DNA from: Acetobacteraceae bacterium H6797
Lineage (GTDB): Bacteria > Pseudomonadota > Alphaproteobacteria > Acetobacterales > Acetobacteraceae
Assembly (NCBI GenBank): GCA_015223225.1
Contig: JADFCQ010000006.1
Location: 248,001-312,000, forward strand
Reading direction: 5' to 3'
Length of the DNA stretch: 64,000 bases
A model generated the notes under the pieces. The model saw only the letters and a program-made list of their open reading frames with translations, was not told the origin of the DNA and ran no database searches. The position numbers were made by a program, and so were the translations under genes. This document shows, piece by piece, positions 26,438 through 34,433 of the stretch. How positions within the stretch are numbered: position 1 is the stretch's first letter; every line of letters starts with the position of its first letter.

Positions 26438-27264
26438 TGGGCTGGCGAACGCGCTCCGCCGCCGTGACGGCCTTGCTCTGCATCATCACATTGGGCTTCC
26501 TGCTCTATCAGTGGATGCCGATTTTCACCCTCATGCTGCTATCCTTCTCGGGCGAGAATGGCGGCACGACCTTCCCGATGAACGGCACCTCGCTGCATTG
26601 GTACCGCTCGCTTTGGGAAGCGTCCTTCATCAACGACTTCAAGCCACCGCTGCTGCGCAGCTTCCTCCTTGCGCTTGCCTGCTCGGCGACGACGATGGTG
26701 CTCTCCGTCACGGCGGCACAGGCGGTGCGCGGCCGCTTCGCCGGGCATAATGCCTTCTTCTATCTCCTCCTGCTCGGCCTCATGGCGCCCGGCATTCTCG
26801 TCGGTTTCGGCTTTGCTCTCATGATGCGCATGCTGGGCATCGACCCGGCCTGGAACACCACGGCCTATGTCGCGCATGTGAGTTGGACGCTGCCCTTCGG
26901 ATTCCTGACCATGCTCGCGGTCTTCAATCGCTTCGATCCGCGTCTCGAGGAAGCGGCGCTGACGCTCGGCGCCTCCCGTCTCACGACCTTCCGCCGCATC
27001 ACGCTGCCGCTGGTCATGCCGGGCGTGATCGGGTCGGGGCTTTTCGGATTCTCGCTTTCCTATGACGAGTATCCGCGCAGCCTCTTCAATACGGGCTCCG
27101 ACCTGACATTGCCGCTGGCCGTCATGGCGCAGCTCGATCAGCAGCTGACGCCGGAACTCTATGCCATCGGGACGACGACGACCGTCTTCTCCTTCGTCGC
27201 CGTCGCGATCTTCTCCTTCGCCTTCTGGCGCATGCGGCGTCGTGCCCATGCCCGTAAACCCTGA
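26437..27264 (+). CDS. ABC transporter permease (PotC-like)
   Basis: 275 residues, six predicted transmembrane segments. The EAA loop is EEAALTLGASRLTTFRRITLPLVMPG, close to the PotC consensus, and FSLSYDEYPRSLF aligns with the PotC region that follows it. ATG 26437 overlaps the previous stop by one base (TGATG); GTG 26434 is also possible. Confidence 0.94.
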   Translation: MGWRTRSAAVTALLCIITLGFLLYQWMPIFTLMLLSFSGENGGTTFPMNGTSLHWYRSLWEASFINDFKPPLLRSFLLALACSATTMVLSVTAAQAVRGRFAGHNAFFYLLLLGLMAPGILVGFGFALMMRMLGIDPAWNTTAYVAHVSWTLPFGFLTMLAVFNRFDPRLEEAALTLGASRLTTFRRITLPLVMPGVIGSGLFGFSLSYDEYPRSLFNTGSDLTLPLAVMAQLDQQLTPELYAIGTTTTVFSFVAVAIFSFAFWRMRRRAHARKP

Positions 27265-27267
27265 GGA

Positions 27268-28425
27268 ATGACGATGATGACCCTGGGCCGTCGCCAATTG
27301 CTCGGAGCCGCTGCAGCGGCCGGACTCGCCACGCCGCGCCTCGCCCTCGCGCAGGCGAAGGTGCTGAACCTTGCTGGTGCCAGCTATGACATGCGGGACC
27401 CGATCCTGCGCGAATTCGCGCAGCGCACCGGTATCCAGCCCCGCCCCTGGCTCAACCCCTCGACCCAGGCCCGCATCGATCGCATCCGCACCGCGCCGGT
27501 CGATTGCGTCTCCGTCGACGCCCCCTTCTCCGTCTATGGCCAGTCCGAAGGACTACTGCAGCCCATCGACACGACCAGGCTGCCTAATTGGAACAAGCTC
27601 CATCCCCTGCTGCGCGAGGGCCGCGCGACGCCCGATGCGCCGCTGGGCCTCGGCGCCAATCCCGGCCGGATGATGTATGTCGATGAAGCCCGCACCAAAA
27701 CCTATTTCGTGCCCTGCTTCTTCCAGATGGACAGCATCGGCTACAACACGCGCCATGTTCAGGCCGAGAATAACGAGGTCTCCTGGGGAGAGCTCTTCAA
27801 TCCCAAGTATCGCGGCAAGGTCGCGCTTTACGGCATCGATTGGCTCGGCATGCTCGATGCCGCGCTGGGCATGAAGGCCATCGGTGCTTTCGATCCCGCC
27901 GATGTCACCAACCTGACCGACAAGGAGGTCGATACCGTCATCACCTTCCTCAAGGAGAAGAAAAAGGAAGGACATTTCCGCGCCCTCTGGCGCGCCTATG
28001 GCGAGCTGGTGAATCTGATGGCCTCCGAAGAGGTTTGGATCGCCGATGCCTGGTGGCCCGTCGTGGTGGAAGTCGCCGGCAAGGGCGTGCCCGTGCGTTA
28101 TGCCGTCGCCAAGGAAGGCTATCGCGCCTGGTGTGTCGGGCAGTCCATCGCAGCCAATGCGCGAAATGTCGATGGATGCTACGAATGGCTGAACTACTGG
28201 CTCGAAGGCTATGCCGGTGCGCGCCAGACCGAGATCGGCTATTTCTCCGCCGTGAATACCTATGAGCGGTACCTGCCCGTGGAAACCGTGCAACAGGTCT
28301 ATGGCGGTGTCGGCCGCGACGGCGGTTCGCTGGAGGATCGGGCGCGCCGCGTTCTTTGCTGGAACACCCGGCCGAAGAACCTCGAATACTATACAGAGAA
28401 GTGGAACGAGTTCCTGGCGGCCTGA
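27268..28425 (+). CDS. ABC transporter substrate-binding protein (PotD-like)
   Basis: 385 residues. The N-terminus MTMMTLGRRQLLGAAAAAG with AQA near residue 30 is a Tat-like signal with one Arg pair. The mature protein has the PotD-type opening (VLNLAGASYDMRDPILREF) and the two-lobed fold, including GELFNPKYRGKVAL. The polyamine-binding Asp/Glu set is not clearly conserved by eye, so the ligand may not be a polyamine. It starts three bases after the PotC-like gene. A folded, Tat-exported binding protein fits co-expression with cytoplasmic enzymes for the same ligand. Confidence 0.9.
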   Translation: MTMMTLGRRQLLGAAAAAGLATPRLALAQAKVLNLAGASYDMRDPILREFAQRTGIQPRPWLNPSTQARIDRIRTAPVDCVSVDAPFSVYGQSEGLLQPIDTTRLPNWNKLHPLLREGRATPDAPLGLGANPGRMMYVDEARTKTYFVPCFFQMDSIGYNTRHVQAENNEVSWGELFNPKYRGKVALYGIDWLGMLDAALGMKAIGAFDPADVTNLTDKEVDTVITFLKEKKKEGHFRALWRAYGELVNLMASEEVWIADAWWPVVVEVAGKGVPVRYAVAKEGYRAWCVGQSIAANARNVDGCYEWLNYWLEGYAGARQTEIGYFSAVNTYERYLPVETVQQVYGGVGRDGGSLEDRARRVLCWNTRPKNLEYYTEKWNEFLAA

Positions 28426-28430
28426 GCAGC

Positions 28431-29096
28431 ATGATCGAAGAGAATAAGACGGCGCGGCAGCTTTATGCCGCGCTCAAGGCCGGGCCGCAGCGCAAGCGCT
28501 TCGGTTTCGGCCGCAAGCCCGCATTGGTGAATATCGACGTTCAATGCGCCTATACGCAGCCCTCGCGTTTCGTGACGGCCTATGAGACCGATCCGAACCA
28601 GATCGCTTACATGAACGAGTTGGCCGGCCATATCCGCGCCCTGGGCGGCCCCGTCATTTGGACCTATGTGGCCTATCTTCCCTCGGGCGAGGATTGCGGC
28701 GTCTGGGGCACGCGCAGCGACACGCCCGACAGCCTGCAGAACATCAAGGAAGGCTCGGAGCGCGCGGCGCTTGACCCGCGGGTGAAGGTCGAACCGGGCG
28801 ATATCGTCATTAACAAGCGGATGGCCTCGGCTTTCTTCGAGACCAACCTCCGCTCGCTCTTCACCTTCCATGGCGTCGACACTGTCATCGTCACCGGCGG
28901 CTCCACCTCAGGCTGCGTGCGGGCCACGGTCGTCGACGGGCTCTCCTGCGGCTATCGCATGATCGTGCCGGAGGAATGTGTCGCGGATAAGCACGAGAGC
29001 CCGCATTTCGCCAATCTCTATGACATGGCCGTCAAATATGCCGATGTCCTGCCCGTCTCGGAGGTGAGCGCGGCTCTCGCCGCACTCAAGCCCTGA
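28431..29096 (+). CDS. Isochorismatase-fold amidohydrolase (N-carbamoylsarcosine amidase / maleamate amidase type)
   Basis: 221 residues. Triad: Asp36 (VNIDVQCAY), Lys129 (VINKRMASAFF) and Cys162 in GGSTSGCVRATVVDG. The TSGCVRAT motif and the tail VPEECVADKHESPHFANLYDMAVKYADV are typical of N-carbamoylsarcosine amidases and NicF maleamate amidases, which release ammonia (and CO2 from carbamoyl substrates). It is a different subgroup from the enzyme at 20910. Starts six bases after the binding protein; last gene of the rutA operon. Its 3' end overlaps the convergent amidase by 11 bases. Confidence 0.88.
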   Translation: MIEENKTARQLYAALKAGPQRKRFGFGRKPALVNIDVQCAYTQPSRFVTAYETDPNQIAYMNELAGHIRALGGPVIWTYVAYLPSGEDCGVWGTRSDTPDSLQNIKEGSERAALDPRVKVEPGDIVINKRMASAFFETNLRSLFTFHGVDTVIVTGGSTSGCVRATVVDGLSCGYRMIVPEECVADKHESPHFANLYDMAVKYADVLPVSEVSAALAALKP

Positions 29097-30384
29097 GGCC
29101 AGGGTCGATCGCCGGCGCCGCGCGGCCTGCGACCGTCAACAGCGCCGCATCGCCGAAGCGCGGGCCGATGATCTGCACCCCGACCGGCAAGCCGTTCGGC
29201 CCGGAAATGCAGGGAATGCCGATGCAGGGCACATGCAGCAGCGTCCACATGCTGTTGAAGATCGCATTGCCGGTATCCTGCAGGCCGAGCGGCGCCTCGC
29301 CCGGGGCCGCCGGGGTCAGGATCGCGTCATAGCCGCGGGCGATCTCGTCGAAGAGGCGGCGGCAATCGGCGGCATGGTCATAGGCCCATAGCATCTGTTC
29401 GGCGGTGATGCCTTCGCTATTGGCGGCGCGATCATGGAAGTCCTGGTGCAGCAGCCCGGGGGCCGCGAGGGCCTCCTGGAGGAAAGCACCCCTCCCCTCG
29501 CCCAGCAGCACGATGCGATGCGCCTTGCCGATCTCGTCGAAGGGGCGCGGCAGGGTCACGGCCTCGACCGTCGCGCCGGCCTGTTCCAGCCGCCGCCCGG
29601 CCGTCGCCAGGGCCTCCCGCGCCTCGGGCGCCGCGAAGGACCAGTGCGGGCCCTCGACCAGGGCGATGCGCAGGCCACGGGCTTCCCCTGGCTTAGCGGC
29701 CTGCTCCAGGCCATAGAGCCGGAAGGCCTCGGCCAGAAGGCGCAGATCCGCCGGGGAGCGGCCGTACCAGCCGATGGTGTCGAGGGTGTGGGAATAGCGT
29801 TTCGCGCCCTCGCTGTTCACCACGCCATGGGTCGGCTTCATGGCATAGACGCCGCAGAAGGAAGCGGGGCGGATGGTCGAGCCGCCGGTCTGGGTGCCGA
29901 AGGCGAGATGCACCATCCCCTCGGCCACCGCCGCAGCCGAGCCGGAGGAGGAGCCGCCGGGAGTCCGCGCTGGATCATGCGGGTTGCGGGTGAGGGCACG
30001 GCGGCCGGCGGCGGCGAATTCCACCGTATCCGTCTTGCCGAAGATCACCGCGCCCTCGGCGCGCGCAATGCCGACGCAGGCGGCGTCACGGCCCTGGCGC
30101 AGCCCGTCATAGATCGGGGAATTATGGCTCGTCGGCATATCCGCCGTGTCGATCATGTCCTTCACGCCGAGCGGCAACCCGTAAAGCACGCCGCGTCGCG
30201 ACGCCTTATCCGCCCGGCGCGCATTGGCGAGGGCGAGTTGGGGATCGAAATAGGCGAAGGCGCGCGTCACATGCTCGCGCTCCGCAACGCGGGCGAGGCA
30301 GGAGCGCGTGACATCCTCCGCGCTCAGCCGGCCATCCTTCAGCAAGGCGGCCGCCTCGGCTGCGGTCATCTGCCAGGGTTCCAT
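29086..30384 (-). CDS. Amidase-signature hydrolase
   Basis: 432 residues from ATG 30384, chosen because GAGGAGAGA lies four bases upstream. Triad: Lys75 (GVKDMIDT), Ser145 (TPGGSSSGSA) and nucleophile Ser169 (QTGGSTIRP). Glu-Phe-Ala (TVEFAAAG) replaces the usual THEF motif. Shorter than the other two amidases here and lacking a C-terminal extension. Follows the second amidase by 11 bases. The pair faces the rutA operon and its stop overlaps the stop of the isochorismatase-fold gene. Confidence 0.9.
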   Translation of the reverse strand: MEPWQMTAAEAAALLKDGRLSAEDVTRSCLARVAEREHVTRAFAYFDPQLALANARRADKASRRGVLYGLPLGVKDMIDTADMPTSHNSPIYDGLRQGRDAACVGIARAEGAVIFGKTDTVEFAAAGRRALTRNPHDPARTPGGSSSGSAAAVAEGMVHLAFGTQTGGSTIRPASFCGVYAMKPTHGVVNSEGAKRYSHTLDTIGWYGRSPADLRLLAEAFRLYGLEQAAKPGEARGLRIALVEGPHWSFAAPEAREALATAGRRLEQAGATVEAVTLPRPFDEIGKAHRIVLLGEGRGAFLQEALAAPGLLHQDFHDRAANSEGITAEQMLWAYDHAADCRRLFDEIARGYDAILTPAAPGEAPLGLQDTGNAIFNSMWTLLHVPCIGIPCISGPNGLPVGVQIIGPRFGDAALLTVAGRAAPAIDPGLRA

Positions 30385-30395
30385 CGTCTCTCTCC

Positions 30396-31955
30396 TCAAG
30401 CGGCCGGCTGAACCGGGCGGAAGACGCCGGCCGGCTCCATGAAGCGGCTGGCGACGCGGGGCAGATCGGCCCCGGCCTGCGCCACGGTGCGGGCGAGTTC
30501 GCTTTCCCGCAACGCCCAATCGACGGGCGCGGGCACGGAAGGCTGGGCCTGGCCGCCGCGCAACCCAGGCCGTTTCGCCCGTTCGGCGAAGGCCGCCTCC
30601 AGCCAGCGCGCCGTGCGCAGAATGGCCGCCTCGCCCAGATAGGGGCCGATGAGCTGGAGATTGAGCGGCAGGCCCTCGCCATCGAAGCCCGTCGGCACTG
30701 AACAGGCCGGGTGGCCGGTCAGGGAGGCGATGTTCATCGCACTCTCGCGGGTGAAGGCCAGCACAGCGGCGGGATCGGCGAGCGGCGGCGCCACGCGATA
30801 GGCGCCGGGCAACAGCAGCAAGTCACAGCGGCCGAAGAGCTCCTGCGTCAGCCCCGCCAGATGCCGCCGCAGCCGCTGCGCCGCGATGTAATCGGCCGCG
30901 CGGACGAGACTGCCGCTGGTCATCTTCTCACGCAGGGCGCGGCCCATGGAGGCGGCGCCTTGCCGGAAATCCGCCTCATGGATGGCGTGGGATTCCGACC
31001 AGTTGATGATGCTGGCCGGCCGCCGGTAATGCGCGAGCGGGGCGGGCAGGTCGATCTCCACCAGGGTCGCGCCTGCCGCGGCCAGGGCGCGGGCCCCGGC
31101 CTCGACACAGGCGGCGATATCGGGCGTCACCTCCCCTTCCGGCAGGCCTCGCAGCAACCCGATGGTCAGCCCCTTCACCCCGCCCTCCAGGGAGCCCGTA
31201 TAGGCCGGCACGGGCAGGTCGAGGCTGCCGGGATCGGCGGGGTCATGACCGGCGATGGCCTCGAGCACGAGCGCGCTATCCTCCGCCGTCCAGCAGAGGG
31301 CGCCCGTCACATCCAGCGACCAGCAATTCGGCAGCACGCCGGCGCGGCTGGTGCGCCCATAGGTGGGCTTCAATCCGACCAGGCCGCAGGCGGCGGCGGG
31401 GAGACGGATCGAGCCGCCCGTATCCGAACCCAGGGCGAAGGGCGCGAGACCCGCCGCGACGGCGGCGCCGCTGCCCGTGGAGGAACCGCCGGTGAAGCGG
31501 TCGAGATCCCAGGGATTGCGGGCGATATCGAAAGGCAGGTCGAAATAGACCGAACCATTGCCCGTGCCGTATTCCCAGGTATTGAGCTTGCCGAGCAGGA
31601 TGGCACCCGCCCGCTGGAGACGGGTGATGAGATGTGCCGTCTCGTTCGGCACATGATCGAGAAGCAGGCGCGAGCCGCCGGTCGTGCGCAGGCCGGCGGT
31701 GAAGTAATTGTCTTTCACCGCGAAGGGGATGCCATGGAGCGGGCCGATGCGGCGGCCGGCGGCGATTTCCGCCTCCGCCTGCCTCGCGGCCTCGAGCGCG
31801 GGCTCGGCCGCGACGGTCAGATAGGCCTTGACCCGGCCATCGACCGCCTCGATCCGCGCCAGCAGCGCCTTGACGTAATCCACCGGCGAAAGCTGGCGCG
31901 CGGCGATAAGCCGGCTCGCTTCCGTCACCGAGAGGAAGCAGATGTCGTCACCCAT
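30396..31955 (-). CDS. Amidase-signature hydrolase with fused GatC/AtzG-like tail
   Basis: 519 residues. Triad: Lys81 (FAVKDNYFT), Ser158 (TGGSSTGSG) and nucleophile Ser182 (SDTGGSIRLP). The amidase core ends near residue 465. The remaining 50 residues (from about AQPSVPAPVDW to the end) contain a helix and the sequence ASRFMEPAGVFRPV, which resembles the end of the 67-residue protein at 21630. This suggests the small partner subunit is fused here. Upstream gene of a two-amidase operon. Substrate unknown; context suggests amides or ureides from the neighbouring pathway. Confidence 0.9.
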   Translation of the reverse strand: MGDDICFLSVTEASRLIAARQLSPVDYVKALLARIEAVDGRVKAYLTVAAEPALEAARQAEAEIAAGRRIGPLHGIPFAVKDNYFTAGLRTTGGSRLLLDHVPNETAHLITRLQRAGAILLGKLNTWEYGTGNGSVYFDLPFDIARNPWDLDRFTGGSSTGSGAAVAAGLAPFALGSDTGGSIRLPAAACGLVGLKPTYGRTSRAGVLPNCWSLDVTGALCWTAEDSALVLEAIAGHDPADPGSLDLPVPAYTGSLEGGVKGLTIGLLRGLPEGEVTPDIAACVEAGARALAAAGATLVEIDLPAPLAHYRRPASIINWSESHAIHEADFRQGAASMGRALREKMTSGSLVRAADYIAAQRLRRHLAGLTQELFGRCDLLLLPGAYRVAPPLADPAAVLAFTRESAMNIASLTGHPACSVPTGFDGEGLPLNLQLIGPYLGEAAILRTARWLEAAFAERAKRPGLRGGQAQPSVPAPVDWALRESELARTVAQAGADLPRVASRFMEPAGVFRPVQPAA

Positions 31956-32012
31956 GCAGAGCCATCCCCAATCTATCGAGATGGCAGCAGCAAGTTCCGC
32001 GCCAGGAGCAGG

Positions 32013-32627
32013 TCAAGTCTCCAGCTTGGCACTCAGCCAGAGCACACGGCCTGTCTCCTTGCCAGGATTGTCGAACATATAGGGAAGCGTGCCGGGAAAG
32101 GTGAAACTGTCGCCGGGCTCGAGCAGATAAGGCGTCTGGTCGAGCCAAAGCCGCAAGCGGCCCGCCAGCACATAGCCGGCCTTCAGCCCGTTATGCGTGA
32201 CGAAATCCGACCCGGACGAGCCCTCGGGCGAAATCGTCAGCTCGTAAAGTTCCAGCGGCCCATCTCGATCGGGCGAGAGCAGCTCCTTGAGCACGCCGCT
32301 GGCCGTCAGCCGCAACATCCGCCGCTCCGCGCGGCGCACGATATAGGGCGATGCGCCAGGGTTAGGCTCGGTATCGAAGAAATTCGCGATGGGTACCTGC
32401 AGCGCCTGGCTCATCAGCCGCAGCGAGCGCACAGAAGGCGTCGTCAGCCCCCGTTCCAACTGGCTGACCATCGCATTCGAGAGGCCACTGCGGCGGCCGA
32501 GTTCCTGCAAGGACATGCCTCGGCTGAGCCGGATCGCGCGGATGCATTCGCCCAGGCGACGATCGCTGGCGCGGCCGTCATCCTCATCCGTGTCGACAGC
32601 GTCGCTGTTCTCCGTCGGCTCAGTCAC
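32013..32627 (-). CDS. XRE-family regulator with C-terminal cupin domain
   Basis: 204 residues from GTG 32627, with GGAGGGG just upstream. An acidic N-terminal tail precedes a helix-turn-helix (about 28-80: MSLQELGRRSGLSNAMVSQLERG) and a cupin domain (about 125-200: HNGLKAGYVLAGRLRLWLDQ, then LEPGDSFTFPG). Family members (PuuR, SutR types) sense small metabolites through the cupin. It is divergent from the binding-protein/gamma-glutamyltransferase operon, and the shared region holds two identical-pattern palindromes that are the probable operators. Confidence 0.92.
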   Translation of the reverse strand: MTEPTENSDAVDTDEDDGRASDRRLGECIRAIRLSRGMSLQELGRRSGLSNAMVSQLERGLTTPSVRSLRLMSQALQVPIANFFDTEPNPGASPYIVRRAERRMLRLTASGVLKELLSPDRDGPLELYELTISPEGSSGSDFVTHNGLKAGYVLAGRLRLWLDQTPYLLEPGDSFTFPGTLPYMFDNPGKETGRVLWLSAKLET

Positions 32628-32692
32628 ATCCCCTCCTGCTTCGCGCGCCGCTTACCTGATCACCGCTCACGATTTAAGTCGAGGGCGGACCG

Positions 32693-32750
32693 TTGACAGG
32701 CCGTTTCATCTTTAGTGAAATTATTTTGAACGGTTTCATCAAGACTGAAA
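32693..32750 (+). promoter_or_regulatory. Promoter with two TTTCA-N7-TGAAA operators
   Basis: Two 17-base palindromes with pattern TTTCA-N7-TGAAA lie at 32704-32720 and 32734-32750, exactly 30 bases apart. A consensus -35 box TTGACA (32693-32698) is followed after 17 bases by TGAAAT (32716-32721), a fair -10 box, so the first palindrome overlaps the -10 region. A protein bound there would block transcription of the operon at 32820. The divergent cupin-XRE regulator is the obvious candidate and may also regulate itself. Confidence 0.65.
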
Positions 32751-32819
32751 GTAGCCCGCCAGAGGCTTCGATATCGGCTTCACATCGCCGGGCAGGAACG
32801 ACGTCCGAGGAGATTGGGT

Positions 32820-34433
32820 ATGAGATTCATCAGCCGCCTGAAGGCATTGGCCGCCGGCGTCGCCATCCTGCTGCTCCCTCACCTGCCCGCGCAAGCGGCG
32901 TCGCCGCCCGGCACGCTGACGGTCGCGGTGGAGAGCCCCTTCGGGATAGACCCGCATTTCCTCTTCGTCGGGCCCAATATGGCGGCCGCGCGCCAAGTCT
33001 ATGACAGCGTCATCAACCGCGACGCGGAAAGCCGCTTCGTGCCCGGCATCGTCGAGAGTTGGGAGGCCACGGGCCCGACCGCCTGGGTGCTGAAACTGCG
33101 CCAGGGCGTGACCTTCCATGACGGCAGCCCTTTCACCGCCGAGGATATCGCCTTCTCCATCGCGCGCGTCAGGGCGGTGCCGAACAATCCCGGCCCCTAT
33201 ACCTCCAACCTTCGCACCATCTCCTCCGTCGAGGTCGTCGATCCCTTCACGGTCCGCATCACGACCGATAGGCCCAATCCGACATTGATGGGCCAGCTGA
33301 CGAATATCTTCGTCGTTTCCCATATCGCGGCCCGCGGCGACGGCACGCCGGCCGGCGCGAGCACGGCGGATTTCAACACCGGCAAGGCCGCAGTCGGCAC
33401 CGGGCCCTTCCGCCTCGTGACCATGCGCGGTTCCGAGGGCATGTCGCTCGAGCGCAACCCGACCTATTGGGGCCCGAAGCCCGGCTTCGAGAAGGCCGAA
33501 ATCCGTGTCATCGGCAGCGATGCCTCGCGCCTCGCGGCCCTGCTCTCCGGCGATGTGGACCTGATCGAGAGCGTGCCACCGGGCGATGTCGCGCGGCTCG
33601 AACGCGACAGCCGCGTCACCGTCTTCCGGCGCAATTCCGACCGCATCATGTATCTCATCCCGCATGTCGGGGCCGAGACTTTGCCGATGCTGACGGACAC
33701 GGCCGGAAAGCCCCTGCCGAACAACCCGCTGCGCGACGTCCGCGTGCGCCGGGCGCTCTCCATGGCGATCGACCGCTCCGCCCTCGCCCAGCGCGCGCTC
33801 GATGGCCAGGCGGTGCCGACGGGGCAGATGGTGCCGCAGCAATTCGGCGCCTTCGACCCCAGCTACCCTGCCCCCGCCGCCAATCCTGACGGGGCGAAGC
33901 GGCTGCTGGCCGAAGCGGGCTATCCCAATGGTTTCGGCCTGACCATCGGCTGCTCCAACAACCGCTTCGTCAATGACGCGCGGGTGTGCCAGGCGGTCGG
34001 GCAGATGCTCACCCGCGCAGGCTTCCAGGCCAAGGTCGAGACCATGCCGGGCAGCATCTTCTTCCCCCGCACGGTCGAGGGGAAGAACGACTTTCCGCTC
34101 ATTCTCTACGGACTTTCACTGTCCTCTTCCCGCGATGCCAGCTACATCCTTTCCACCGCCGTCCATTCGCGCAACGTGAAGGAGGCCTATGGCCAGGGCA
34201 ATCGCGGCACTTTCGCCGATCCGGAGATGGATCGCGCCATCCAGGAAGCCGTCTCCTATGCGGGGCCGGATCGGGAGGAAAGGCTGCGTGCCCTGATGCG
34301 CCGCGCCATCGACGAAGTGCCGATCATCCCGATGTACAACCAGGTCACGCTGGTCGCCGCGCGCAAGGGCATCGTGTACGAGCCGCGCATGGATGAGCAG
34401 CTTCTGGCCCAGCAGGCGAGGCCCGCGCGATGA
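32820..34433 (+). CDS. Peptide-type ABC substrate-binding protein (orphan, GGT-linked)
   Basis: 537 residues, SBP_bac_5 family. A signal peptide (KALAAGVAILLLPHLPAQA, about 1-27) precedes VTFHDGSPFTAEDIAFSIARV, GTGPFRLV and the two-lobed fold. ATG 32820 has GAGGAG nine bases upstream. No permease or ATPase gene follows; gamma-glutamyltransferase overlaps its stop (ATGA). By position the ligand may be glutathione or a gamma-glutamyl peptide, as for GsiB. It must share membrane parts encoded elsewhere or act as a periplasmic ligand trap. Confidence 0.9.
   Translation: MRFISRLKALAAGVAILLLPHLPAQAASPPGTLTVAVESPFGIDPHFLFVGPNMAAARQVYDSVINRDAESRFVPGIVESWEATGPTAWVLKLRQGVTFHDGSPFTAEDIAFSIARVRAVPNNPGPYTSNLRTISSVEVVDPFTVRITTDRPNPTLMGQLTNIFVVSHIAARGDGTPAGASTADFNTGKAAVGTGPFRLVTMRGSEGMSLERNPTYWGPKPGFEKAEIRVIGSDASRLAALLSGDVDLIESVPPGDVARLERDSRVTVFRRNSDRIMYLIPHVGAETLPMLTDTAGKPLPNNPLRDVRVRRALSMAIDRSALAQRALDGQAVPTGQMVPQQFGAFDPSYPAPAANPDGAKRLLAEAGYPNGFGLTIGCSNNRFVNDARVCQAVGQMLTRAGFQAKVETMPGSIFFPRTVEGKNDFPLILYGLSLSSSRDASYILSTAVHSRNVKEAYGQGNRGTFADPEMDRAIQEAVSYAGPDREERLRALMRRAIDEVPIIPMYNQVTLVAARKGIVYEPRMDEQLLAQQARPAR

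Noticed and set aside
27268..28425. Naming the Pot-type importer as a polyamine transporter
   Set aside because: The family fits, but the binding-protein ligand residues are not clearly those of PotD, and the operon is enzymatic. Only the family is given.
30711..32696. Open frame of about 660 codons on plus
   Set aside because: Runs antisense through the amidase at 30396-31955 and the cupin-XRE gene; Gly/Arg/His-rich translation without motifs.
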